Assembly: GCA_905234195.1 (NCBI GenBank)
Contig: CAJOFR010000011.1
Coordinates: 22,561-86,560 of the forward strand
Reading direction: 5' to 3'
DNA from: an uncultured Selenomonadaceae bacterium
Lineage (GTDB): Bacteria; Bacillota; Negativicutes; Selenomonadales; Selenomonadaceae
DNA: 64,000 nucleotides
The notes below the pieces were generated by a model. The model searched no databases and was not told the origin of the DNA. It worked only from the letters and a program-made list of their open reading frames with translations. A program made the translations under genes and the position numbers. Shown here one piece after another: positions 26,913 through 35,768 of this stretch (within the stretch, counting starts at the first letter, position 1; each line of letters opens with the position of its first letter).

Positions 26913-29900
26913 TCAGCGTAGATATTTTTGACAAAGTGCCTTCAATTTTCCCGCCTCTGCCGTCAATAAATAATCCGGCTTGAGACACCACGACCAGTTT
27001 GTCCCGACGGTGCCCGGCGTGTTCATTCTGCTACGGCTGTCGAGTTTCAAAACGTCCTGCATCGGAATAATCACATAGCGCGAATCCGACGCGTAGGCAA
27101 AATCAATCAGCTTTTGGCAGACATCATCGGGGCGGCGAACGTCCGCGCCAATCAACGCGGCAATAGTCGCCTTGCTGGAGTTATCGACGTCCTCCATAAA
27201 CCAACCAACCGTCGTGTTATTGTCGTGCGTGGCGGTATAGGCGACACTGTTTTCCGGAGCGACAAAACCAATGCGCCCGTCTTCGTTGAAGTGCAATTCA
27301 AAATGCAAAATTTTCATTCCAGGAAAACCGCAAGCTTGACGGAGCTGCTCAACTTCGTTGGTGATAAATCCCAAATCTTCCGCAATCATCTGCCCGTTCG
27401 GAAATTCTTTTTTTATCATGTCGAAGAACGGTTTGCCGGGACCTTTAATCCATTCGCCGCCAATCGCATTTTCGGCGTCGCCGTCCACAGACCAATACGC
27501 CTCGAAACCGCGAAAATGATCTATGCGAATTATGTCGACAGTCCCGTAAAGTTTTTTGAAACGAAGTTTCCACCAAGAATAATTTTCCGCCTTCATTTCC
27601 TCCCAATCGTATTGCGGATTGCCCCAGAGCTGACCGGTCGGGCTGAAATAATCCGGCGGCACTCCCGCGACTTTTTTCGGATGCCCTTCCTCATCCAGCT
27701 GGAAAAGTTTTTGATTAGCCCACACGTCCGCGCTGTCCGCCGAAACGAAAATCGGCATGTCCCCTAAAATTTGTACGCCGCGTTCATTTGCGTAGCGGTG
27801 AACTTTCTGCCACTGCACATCAAAAATATATTGCTCAAACTCCACGTACAAAATCTCGTCGGCAAGTTTTTCGCGCAGTTCCTCCAAAGTTTCTTCGTCG
27901 CGCTGTTTAATTTTCTCGTCCCACTCAATCCAATAGCAGTCATTATTTTTCTGCTTAATCGCCGCGAAAAGCGAATAATCCTTCAGCCAATAATCTTCCT
28001 TCTCGCAGAATTTTTCAAAGTCAGATTTTAATGCAACGTCCGTTTTAATTTTCGCCTTGAAATTTTTAAAAGCGGTCTTGAGCAGAGATTTTTTGAGAGT
28101 TATCACGCGCTCGAAGTCAACGTTCGTGTAATTGTTGCCGAGTTTCGGAAGTTTTATTTCAGTTTCGTCGAGCAAGCCGCGCGAAATCAAATCGTCCGGA
28201 GAAATCAAAAGCGGGTTGCCCGCAAAAGCCGACGGGGATTGATACGGAGAATAACCGAAGCCGACGGGATTCAGCGGCAAAATTTGCCAAATGGTTTGTC
28301 CTGCTGACTTCAAGTAGTCGATAAATGCAAAAGCCTCCTTGCCGAAATCGCCGATACCATATTTCGACGGCAAGCTTGTCGGGTGCAACAAAATCCCGGC
28401 GCGGTGGTCGTAGTTTTGTTTTTGCGGCACGTGCTTAAGCAAAACTCCCTCAAGCGGCTGAATTTTGAAGGCAACACGCCCGCGCGTCACGGGGTACTGT
28501 TTTTTCTGATTCTTCGGGTCAAAAGCGTCGACGAAAATCCCGTTTGCAAAGTCGCTTACGTCGAAGGAAACTTCCCGCGCGTCGTAGCGTGAACGATTAA
28601 AAGCGATAAGGTATGAATTATTTTCAGCCTCCTGCTCAAAAACGTCGCGCCCGGTCCGAATCACGCGCGCATAAGCGAAAATATCATCGTAGGACGGCAG
28701 CGGCAAAAATTCTCCCGTCTGCAAAACAATATTCTCGTTGCGGATGGCGATAAATTTTTTGTAGGTCTCCAGCAAATCTTTATCGCCGTCCTCCCAGGGA
28801 TACGGGCGGCGGTTCGTCGGATCTTTAAAGCCCTGCATTCCGAGTTCGTCGCCGTAATAAATGCACGGCACGCCCGGATAAGTCATTTGCCACAACGCCG
28901 CCATTTTCAGACGCGCCTTGCCAAGTTTCTCGTGCTCTTCGTCGAGGCGGAAACGAGTTTGTTCGACGGCGGGCATTTTGTCATAGTAGGGAGCCTCGCC
29001 AAAAATCGTGACGGGTCTCATAATATCGTGGCTTGCAATTAAATTCATCATCGCGTAGAAATTTTCCTTAGGATAATTTTCGCGAAGACTTTCCATGCGG
29101 CGCATGCACTGCCTGCCGTCAATTTTGCCGAGAATAAAATTAAACATGTGCTCGCGGAAAGGATAATTCATCGCGGAATCCATTTCGTAGCCGCACAGAT
29201 ATTGACGCTGGACGCCGTAAGCAATTTTATTTGACGCATCCTCCCACACTTCGCCAATCATGACGGCTTCGGGATTAGTTTTCTTCAGCTCCGCGAAAAA
29301 CGCCTGCGAAAATTCTGCGGGAAGTTCGTCAATGACATCGAGACGCCAGCCGGCAATCCCTTCCTTAATCCAATGGTGCAGGACGCTGTTTTCGTCGCGG
29401 ATAATGAAATCCATGTACGAAGGAGTAATTTCGCGGACATTCGGGAGCGTCGAGAAGTTCCACCAGCTTTCGTAATCCGTCGGAAAATGTCTGAAGCTGT
29501 ACCATTCAAAATAGGGGGAGTCCTTCGACTGATACGCGCCCAAAGAATCATATTGCCCGTTGCGATTGAAGTAGATGCTATTGCTGCCGGTGTGGCTGAA
29601 AACTCCGTCGATAATAATCGAAATGCCCTTCGCCTTCGCCGCGTCGATTAAGTGTTTAAATTCTTCGTTCGTGCCGAAAATCGGATCAATCTTGTGATAA
29701 TTTCCGGTGTCGTAGTGGTGGTTGCTTTCGGACTCGAAAACCGGATTGAAATAAATTACGGAAATGCCCAGCTCCTTCAGATAATCCAGCTTGCTTTCAA
29801 CTCCGCGCAGGTTGCCGCCGTAAAAATCATAAGCAATAATTTCGTTCGTATCGGGGTCTTTGTAATAGGCGGGCTCATCTTTCCAGCTCGCGTGAAAAAC

Positions 29901-30389
29901 TGCGCCGCGCTTTTCGATAATCTCGTTGCCTTCGCGACAAAATCTGTCGGGGAAAATCTGATACATAATCGTGTGCTTGAACCAATCGGGAGTCTTCGCG
30001 CCTTTTTTGTAGACGGTGATTTGATAAGCGGGCGGCGCGTAATCCTGGTAGAGTTCGCCGACGCCGCCGAGCTGTTCGGGATTATTTCCGTAGTAGTAAG
30101 TTTTGTCCGCAGTGACGATAATAAAATAATACCAAAGCAACCCGCCCTTTTCGGGCATCGTCACGACGAGGGAATAAAATTTTTCCTGCGCGTCGTCCCT
30201 GTCGCGCGTCGTGAGCGTGGACCATTTTTCTCCGGCACCGTCCGCCCACGTGTGCAACAAAACCTGCTTGATAATTTCCTGCGTGTTAATCCGAATACCG
30301 AGCCGCACTTGACTGCCCGCCTCCGCCGCGCCGACTGTCGAGCGGTAATAAATGTTCTGCGAATTGTGTTCAACGTTTGTTCTATCCAT
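26913..30389 (-). CDS. GH13 alpha-glucan hydrolase fused to GH77 4-alpha-glucanotransferase
   Basis: 1158 residues. An N-terminal beta domain (1 to about 130) precedes a GH13 barrel (about 135-600) with nucleophile Asp in GWRLDVIDE, acid Glu in VMIGEVWED and third Asp in LIASHDIMRP. From about 680 to the end is a complete MalQ-type GH77 domain: GILLHPTSLPSKYGIGDFG, RIDHFRGFEAYW, MIAEDLGF and ATHDNNTTVGW. The first half resembles neopullulanase/cyclomaltodextrinase or GlgX-like debranching enzymes. Together they would trim branches and recycle maltooligosaccharides from glycogen. No secretion signal, so cytoplasmic. ATG follows GGAGATGG weakly. Confidence 0.92.
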   Translation of the reverse strand: MDRTNVEHNSQNIYYRSTVGAAEAGSQVRLGIRINTQEIIKQVLLHTWADGAGEKWSTLTTRDRDDAQEKFYSLVVTMPEKGGLLWYYFIIVTADKTYYYGNNPEQLGGVGELYQDYAPPAYQITVYKKGAKTPDWFKHTIMYQIFPDRFCREGNEIIEKRGAVFHASWKDEPAYYKDPDTNEIIAYDFYGGNLRGVESKLDYLKELGISVIYFNPVFESESNHHYDTGNYHKIDPIFGTNEEFKHLIDAAKAKGISIIIDGVFSHTGSNSIYFNRNGQYDSLGAYQSKDSPYFEWYSFRHFPTDYESWWNFSTLPNVREITPSYMDFIIRDENSVLHHWIKEGIAGWRLDVIDELPAEFSQAFFAELKKTNPEAVMIGEVWEDASNKIAYGVQRQYLCGYEMDSAMNYPFREHMFNFILGKIDGRQCMRRMESLRENYPKENFYAMMNLIASHDIMRPVTIFGEAPYYDKMPAVEQTRFRLDEEHEKLGKARLKMAALWQMTYPGVPCIYYGDELGMQGFKDPTNRRPYPWEDGDKDLLETYKKFIAIRNENIVLQTGEFLPLPSYDDIFAYARVIRTGRDVFEQEAENNSYLIAFNRSRYDAREVSFDVSDFANGIFVDAFDPKNQKKQYPVTRGRVAFKIQPLEGVLLKHVPQKQNYDHRAGILLHPTSLPSKYGIGDFGKEAFAFIDYLKSAGQTIWQILPLNPVGFGYSPYQSPSAFAGNPLLISPDDLISRGLLDETEIKLPKLGNNYTNVDFERVITLKKSLLKTAFKNFKAKIKTDVALKSDFEKFCEKEDYWLKDYSLFAAIKQKNNDCYWIEWDEKIKQRDEETLEELREKLADEILYVEFEQYIFDVQWQKVHRYANERGVQILGDMPIFVSADSADVWANQKLFQLDEEGHPKKVAGVPPDYFSPTGQLWGNPQYDWEEMKAENYSWWKLRFKKLYGTVDIIRIDHFRGFEAYWSVDGDAENAIGGEWIKGPGKPFFDMIKKEFPNGQMIAEDLGFITNEVEQLRQACGFPGMKILHFELHFNEDGRIGFVAPENSVAYTATHDNNTTVGWFMEDVDNSSKATIAALIGADVRRPDDVCQKLIDFAYASDSRYVIIPMQDVLKLDSRSRMNTPGTVGTNWSWCLKPDYLLTAEAGKLKALCQKYLR

Positions 30390-30406
30390 TTAACCATCTC
30401 CTTGAA

Positions 30407-30796
30407 TTAAATTTTATCGTAAGCGTCAAAAGTCTGCAACATTTTTAGCAGATAATCTAAATCTGTAAACTCTCCCCAAACATTATTCACGCGGAAAAAA
30501 TGCATTGCCTGCGGAAGAATATTTATACAAGCCAAGCGAATATCGTCAACAACAGAATAATCCAGCGGCAAAATATTCGGCAGCTCGTTGAGCAATAATC
30601 TTAAATCGGCAAGTTGCAAATTCGTAGCAAAGGTTTTGTAAATCGCATTGAGCGCGGCCTCTTCAAACAAACTCCCCGTCGTAGTATCGAACAAATTTTC
30701 TTTGAAGTAGGAGGCAACGGCGCGGCAAGTCAAAAAAGTTTCCAGCTTGCCCTCCAAAAATTGAGCCGGAACATTTTTTGAAAAGGTCGGGGACAA
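30407..30796 (-). CDS. Detached C-terminal half of the third glycosyltransferase
   Basis: 129 residues beginning at LSPTF-type sequence, matching the C-terminal domain of the two paralogues upstream (compare FLTCRAVASY with FLTCRAVSSY). It is out of frame with the N-terminal half because of the G8 tract at 30873-30880. The bases between (30797-30858) read in this frame as DVLKFFAAANQINYDRVF, continuous with the paralogues, so this is one split gene. It is unlikely to be translated alone. Confidence 0.7.
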   Translation of the reverse strand: MSPTFSKNVPAQFLEGKLETFLTCRAVASYFKENLFDTTTGSLFEEAALNAIYKTFATNLQLADLRLLLNELPNILPLDYSVVDDIRLACINILPQAMHFFRVNNVWGEFTDLDYLLKMLQTFDAYDKI

Positions 30797-30858
30797 ATTT
30801 TGAACGAGCGCGGCAAAAACTCTGTCGTAGTTAATTTGATTGGCGGCGGCAAAAAATT

Positions 30859-31734
30859 TTAGGACATCCGTACCCCCCCCGTTTGGGGTAGCGCGTCGAG
30901 ACGAGTGGCACGGTATTTCAAAATGCTGTCGTCAAATTTTTCGTTGTGGTCATTTTTTTCAAAGTTCCTCACGTCGTAGTGATTGTCAAAATGATCTGCA
31001 TTACCGCGAGCAACTTTTTTGCCGTACTCTTCGCGGGATTTTAAGCTGTAGTGATTCATGACGATTTTTTCGGTGGACACCGGATAGCTTGAATATCCCG
31101 GGACGACATTGCCCTGTTCATTCACGGCGTAAAACTTTTCAAAGTACTGCGCGCAGTGCGGCACGTGAAAAACTTTTACCTTTCGGGGATTAGCTATCGT
31201 TTTAACCACCGCATGTCCGCCGTGAAGTTGAGGATAAGAATCCGAAATGGGAGCGTAGTCATCTTCAGCGCGGCGAGTAAATCTTTCCAGCACCCCGCGC
31301 GAATAATCTGCCGTCTCCTGAAAATTTGAACCGAAGCCAAAAATATTTACAGCCAAGCCCGCCGCGTTTGGTTTGTCGGATAAAATTTCGTCGACAACTT
31401 CGGGAATAGTCGGCTTGCTCTTCGGGAAAATAAATTCGTCGCCGTCAATCCACGCCATGTATCTGCTGAAAAATCTAAATCTGTGTACCGCGTCGATATA
31501 AGATTCCATTTGCCTGCACTTGTCGGGATAAAAAGTGTAGGTGACAAGTCCCGCGTCGATATACGGCTGCAAAACCATGTGCAGGTTGTCGGGGCTGTCG
31601 TTGTCGTAAATGAAAAAATGATCCACTCCGGCAAGCAAATGATAATCCAGCCATTCTTTGACGTAGGGAGCCTCGTTTTTCATAATCGCAACAACTGAAA
31701 GGTCATACATGAATAAATTTTTGTCGACAGCCAT
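30859..31734 (-). CDS. Glycosyltransferase 2-like protein, truncated at a G8 tract (phase-off)
   Basis: 291 residues. N-terminal glycosyltransferase domain of the Glyco_tranf_2_4/GT92-like type: VAIMKNEAPYVKEWLDYH, FIYDNDSPDN and the DxD-like motif WIDGDEFIFPKS. It begins MAVDKNLF like its two tandem paralogues (31759-33027, 33045-34421). The frame leaves the shared sequence at DALPQTGG and stops after VRMS. Nine G in place of eight would restore the full protein of about 440 residues. GGAGGG precedes the ATG. This looks like an on/off surface glycan gene in the off state. Confidence 0.85.
   Translation of the reverse strand: MAVDKNLFMYDLSVVAIMKNEAPYVKEWLDYHLLAGVDHFFIYDNDSPDNLHMVLQPYIDAGLVTYTFYPDKCRQMESYIDAVHRFRFFSRYMAWIDGDEFIFPKSKPTIPEVVDEILSDKPNAAGLAVNIFGFGSNFQETADYSRGVLERFTRRAEDDYAPISDSYPQLHGGHAVVKTIANPRKVKVFHVPHCAQYFEKFYAVNEQGNVVPGYSSYPVSTEKIVMNHYSLKSREEYGKKVARGNADHFDNHYDVRNFEKNDHNEKFDDSILKYRATRLDALPQTGGVRMS
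30873..30880 (-). repeat. G8 tract (C8 on plus strand) at the frame break
   Basis: Eight C at 30873-30880 lie exactly where the paralogue alignment loses frame. One added G or two removed would reopen the gene. Confidence 0.8.
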
Positions 31735-31758
31735 AAAAATTTTTCCCTCCTGAAATTT

Positions 31759-33027
31759 TTAAATCATTTCCAAAAAACGTCTCAAGTAATCCAATTCCAT
31801 AAACTCTTTCCAAAGATTATTCACGCGGAAAAAATTCATCACCTGCGGAAGAATTTGGATGCACCCCACGCGAATTTCTTCGGCAATCGGATAATCAAGA
31901 GCCAAAATATTTGGCAGTTCGCCGAATAGCAATCTTAAATCGGCAAGCTGATTCGTCGAGAAAAGAGTTTTGCAGACGGCGTTCAGCGATGCCTCCTCAA
32001 AAAATTTCCCCGCCGTCTCGTCGAATGCATTTTCTTTAAGGTAGGAACTCACAGCGCGACAAGTCAAAAAAGTTTCCATCTTGCCCTGAAAAAAATCTAT
32101 CGGAATATTTTTCGCGAAGGTCGGCGACAAATCTCTGATGAGCGCGTTAAAAACTCTGTCGTAATTAATTTGATTGGCGTTGATTAAATTTACGAGGACA
32201 TTTTCAAAGCCCCACATCTGACTAAAATTTTCAATACGGGCGGCGCGATATTTCAAAATGCCGTCGTCAAACTCGTCATTGGTATCGCGCTCCTCAAATG
32301 ATTCTAAAGTGTAGCCGCTGATAACAAAATCTGCGTTGCCGCGATTAACTTTCTTCGCAAATTCCTCTTTGGACTTCACGAGATAATGATTAATGACAAT
32401 TTTTTCAGCCGTCCCCGCGTCATTGAAAGGACCTAAAATATTTTCGCCGTTCTCCCCTATGGCACCGGCTCCTTCAAAATAAAGAGCGAAGTGCGGATTT
32501 ATGAAGAGATTTATTTTTCGTGGGTTGGCAATGGTTTTAATGTGTCTGTTCACATTTTTTTCGCGTCGGGTGAATCTTTCCAGCACCCCGCGCGAATAAT
32601 CTGCCGTCTCTTGAAAATTTGAGCCGAAGCAATACCAATTTGCGCCCAAAGCCGCCGCGTCGGGTCTGTCGTTAAAAATTTCGTCGAGAACTTCGGGAAT
32701 AGTCGGCTTGCTCTTCGGGAAAATAAATTCGTCGCCGTCGATAAAAGCCATGTACCGATTAAAAAATCTGAATCTCTGCGTTGCGTCGTTGTAGGACTCG
32801 TACTGCCGCGCCTTGCCGGGATAAAAAGTGCAAGTGACTACGCCCGCGTCGATATACGGCTGCAAAATTTCTTTTTGATTGTCCGGGCTTTCGTTGTCGT
32901 AAATGTAAAAATGATCCACGCCGGCAAGCAAATGATAATCCAGCCACTCTTTGACGTAGGGACCTTCATTTTTCAAAATCGCCACGACAGAAAAATTATG
33001 AAGAAACAAATTTTTATCGACAGCCAT
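31759..33027 (-). CDS. Glycosyltransferase 2-like protein, paralogue 2
   Basis: 422 residues. N-terminal catalytic domain (VAILKNEGPYVKEWLDYHLLAG, IDGDEFIFPKS, FTRREKNVNRHIKTIANPRK) and a C-terminal helical domain of about 130 residues shared with the neighbours (LSPTFAKN, METFLTCRAVSSYLKE). ATG at 33027 follows GGGGAGG; it begins MAVDKNLF like the other two. The acceptor is unknown; a surface polysaccharide or flagellar glycoprotein is a reasonable guess. Ends 24 bases before the phase-off paralogue. Confidence 0.88.
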   Translation of the reverse strand: MAVDKNLFLHNFSVVAILKNEGPYVKEWLDYHLLAGVDHFYIYDNESPDNQKEILQPYIDAGVVTCTFYPGKARQYESYNDATQRFRFFNRYMAFIDGDEFIFPKSKPTIPEVLDEIFNDRPDAAALGANWYCFGSNFQETADYSRGVLERFTRREKNVNRHIKTIANPRKINLFINPHFALYFEGAGAIGENGENILGPFNDAGTAEKIVINHYLVKSKEEFAKKVNRGNADFVISGYTLESFEERDTNDEFDDGILKYRAARIENFSQMWGFENVLVNLINANQINYDRVFNALIRDLSPTFAKNIPIDFFQGKMETFLTCRAVSSYLKENAFDETAGKFFEEASLNAVCKTLFSTNQLADLRLLFGELPNILALDYPIAEEIRVGCIQILPQVMNFFRVNNLWKEFMELDYLRRFLEMI

Positions 33028-33044
33028 GAAAATTTCCTCCCCAA

Positions 33045-34421
33045 TTATTTTTTGCTCTCGAAGGCTTTCAGCATATCCAACGTGTAATTCATTTCGACAA
33101 TATCGCGCCAAAGAATATTCATCGGCACGGACGTGATACTAAGGCGGAGGGCTTCGGTGATTTTCGGAATAATTCTTATGCAGAAATTTCTGATGTCGTT
33201 CGTCGCCGCGTGAGGCAAGCACAAAATTTTCGGCATATCACTGAGCAACAGCATCACTTCGGGAATTGAAACGCTTGTCATTAAAGTTTTCGCAATGGCG
33301 TTAAGAGAAATTTCCTCGAAAGATTTTCCCGTCGCCTTCTCGACGGATTGGCTTTGAAGGTAAGCGGCAACTTCCAGGCACGTCAAAAAAGTTTCCAGCT
33401 TGCCTTTAAAAGAATCGACCGGCGCATTTTTCACGGACTTCATGATTTCCGCAAAATGTTTCTTTTTATTTTTCTGGTTGTCGAAAAAATCTTGAATGGC
33501 GTCGTCAGAGATTTTCGGCGACAAATTTTTTATCAGCGCGGTTATCAAACGCCTGTTCACGTCGGCAGGATTTTCGGGAACTTTTTCGGCACCCGCGCGG
33601 GCGTCACGATATTTTAAAATCCCGTCGTCAAATTCCTCGTTGTGGTCGTACTCCCTGAAGGCGTCGACGTTGTAACGAACATCCTTCAAAGTCGGTCTGC
33701 CGCGCTTAACTTTATTCTCCCATTCTTCGCGCGATTTAATGTGGTAGTGGTTGACGACAATTTTTTCGGCGGCGATAGGAAAACTCAAAGAAGAATTTAC
33801 GACCTTTCCAACTTCGTTAATCGCCTGGCAATTTATAAAATATTTCGCGTGGTGAGGATCATTAAAATAATTTATGTAGCGCGGGTTGGCGATTGTCTTG
33901 ACGTGCTTGTTACCGGCGTTTTTGTTCGCCACATTCAAAAACCAATCCGTCGGCGCGCGGTGAGTGAACCTCTCCAAAACTCCGCGCGTATAATCCGCTT
34001 TCTCTTCGTTGCTTGAACCGAAACACTGCCAATTAATCGCCAAGCCGGTGACGTTCGGTTTGCCCGATAAAATTTCGTCGGCAACTTCAGAAATACTTTT
34101 ATCGCTCTTCGGAAAAATAAACTCGTCGCCGTCAATGAACGCCATATATCTGCAGGCGAACCTGAAATTTTTCGCCGCCATGTTGTAAGATTCAATCTGC
34201 CGAACTTTGCCCGGCAAAAAAGTATAAGTGACAAGCCCCGCGTCGATATACGGCTTTAAAACTTCTTTTTGATTGTCCGGACTGTCGTTGTCGTAAATGT
34301 AAAAATGATCCACCCCTGCGAGCAAATGATAATCCAGCCACTCTTTGACGTAAGGACCTTCGTTTTTCAAAATCGCCACAACCGCAAGGTCATGCAAGAA
34401 TAAATTTTTGTCAACAGCCAT
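33045..34421 (-). CDS. Glycosyltransferase 2-like protein, paralogue 1
   Basis: 458 residues, first of three tandem paralogues. Same N-terminal domain (VVAILKNEGPYVKEWLDYH, IDGDEFIFPKSDKSI) and C-terminal helical domain, with an extra Lys-rich insertion near residue 330 (DNQKNKKKHFAE). It begins five bases after the response-regulator gene ends and ends 17 bases before paralogue 2, so all four form one operon. Divergence among the copies is large, so the duplications are not recent. Confidence 0.88.
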   Translation of the reverse strand: MAVDKNLFLHDLAVVAILKNEGPYVKEWLDYHLLAGVDHFYIYDNDSPDNQKEVLKPYIDAGLVTYTFLPGKVRQIESYNMAAKNFRFACRYMAFIDGDEFIFPKSDKSISEVADEILSGKPNVTGLAINWQCFGSSNEEKADYTRGVLERFTHRAPTDWFLNVANKNAGNKHVKTIANPRYINYFNDPHHAKYFINCQAINEVGKVVNSSLSFPIAAEKIVVNHYHIKSREEWENKVKRGRPTLKDVRYNVDAFREYDHNEEFDDGILKYRDARAGAEKVPENPADVNRRLITALIKNLSPKISDDAIQDFFDNQKNKKKHFAEIMKSVKNAPVDSFKGKLETFLTCLEVAAYLQSQSVEKATGKSFEEISLNAIAKTLMTSVSIPEVMLLLSDMPKILCLPHAATNDIRNFCIRIIPKITEALRLSITSVPMNILWRDIVEMNYTLDMLKAFESKK

Positions 34422-34426
34422 AAATT

Positions 34427-35646
34427 TTAGCCACCTTTCTTTTTTTTCATCAAAGTACTTTTTATCAGAGCAAGCCCCTCCGAATCAAACGCGGGCTTTT
34501 GTATGTAACCTCTTATCAAAGAATTTGTATTGCCGATAGAATTTTTTTCATGTGTCATCATTATCACGGGGATATTCACCAAATTTGCGCTACGACGAAT
34601 AAAAGCCAAAACCTCCATGCCGTTCATAAAGGACATTGACAAATTCACGAGGATTAAATCAAAATCAAAATTCTCGTCCAGAATCCAAATACCCTCCGTG
34701 CCGCTGGGAGCAAAAGTTATTTCGCAGGGAATATTTCTCGACAGCGTTTCCCTTTCGATTTTCGCGTCGAAGAGATTATCATCTATCAACAAAATTTTAA
34801 AAATGGTGTAGGACTTCGCGCGCAGATTTTTTCCGAGCAAATCCCTTTTCACTCGTTCGACTAAGTCTCTGGGGTTGAAAGGTCTGTTGAGATAATCCGA
34901 CGCGCCCAGCGCAAGTGCCCGCGTGATTTTATTCTTCTGCGCCTGCGCCGTCGTCATGATAACGGGCGTGTACTTAAAAAGATTTTCGTCGCGGATACCT
35001 TTTAAAATTCTCAACCCGTCATAATTCAAAGTAACCGCGTCGTCCAAAATTATCAGCTTGACTTTCAGCCCATGCAAAATATTTATCGCGCCTATCAAAC
35101 TATTCGCAGTGGCAACGCTGTATTCGGAAATCCCCTTCTCCAAAATAAACTTCATCGTCTTCAAATTGAGTTCGTCGCTGTCGATAACGAGAATGACTTT
35201 ATCGCGTTGCACTTCGATTTTTTCTTCGACGGAAAATTTTTTCAGCGCGTCCCTGCGTTCGCCCTGCGCCTTCGCCTCCTTGCGGAGTACTTCCAGACAA
35301 TCCCGACAATAAACCCCCGCATTGATAGGCTTGCCGCATTTTGCACAAGGGTACTTCGTTTTTGAGCCGGCTTTACCGGAATTGACAAAGAAATTAGATC
35401 TTCTCAGCTCCCGCAAAAAATCTCTGGAGACGCCGGCGTTATCTATGACATCCTGAACGGACGCGCCCTTGTGCTCCAAAAGATAACTCCTCACGGCGTC
35501 CATTTTATCTTTGAAATCTTTATCGGGCAACGAACCGGAGACAGGAATTTTTTTGAAGGACGCGCGCTGCATTTGTAGCAAGTCAACTCGTTTGCTTCGC
35601 CCCAAAAAGAATTTCCGCACTTGATACAAATTTTATTCCTTTTCAC
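34427..35646 (-). CDS. Zinc-ribbon/double-receiver regulator, frame break at an A7 heptamer
   Basis: The main open frame encodes an HTH-like stretch (SVQDVIDNAGVSRDFLREL), a ribbon CAKCGKPINAGVYCRDC, and two receiver domains. Receiver 1 keeps its Asp (ILDDAV) but has Arg in NRPF where Lys is usual; receiver 2 has Asn for the phosphorylated Asp (LILVNLSM). A GTG at 35646 in another frame encodes KICIKCGNSFWGE then LTCYKCSARPSKK, a first zinc ribbon. It meets the main frame at TCA-AAA-AAA (T7 on plus, 35548-35554). The combined N-terminus resembles the YvyF flagellar-operon protein. A -1 shift on A-AAA-AAA, or one extra A, would give about 406 residues. Confidence 0.75.
35548..35554 (-). other. 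A7 slippery heptamer at the regulator frame break
   Basis: On the minus strand the upstream frame reads TCA AAA AAA TTC, so A-AAA-AAA is in the X-XXY-YYZ register of known -1 frameshift sites such as dnaX. A -1 slip joins the two open frames exactly. Confidence 0.5.
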
Positions 35647-35707
35647 CGACAACCACCATTAGCAAAAAAATAAATACTCCCCTGCTAATTATATTCATTA
35701 AGCGGCT

Positions 35708-35752
35708 AAAAAAAAAGACCGACGAGAGAAAAATTTCTGCTCGCCGGTCTGA
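35708..35752 (-). terminator. Rho-independent terminator of the glycogen operon
   Basis: On the minus strand GACCGGCGAG pairs with CTCGTCGGTC (one G-U) and is followed by nine T, directly after the glgA stop. Confidence 0.85.
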
Positions 35753-35768
35753 CGAATCAAACGCAAAA

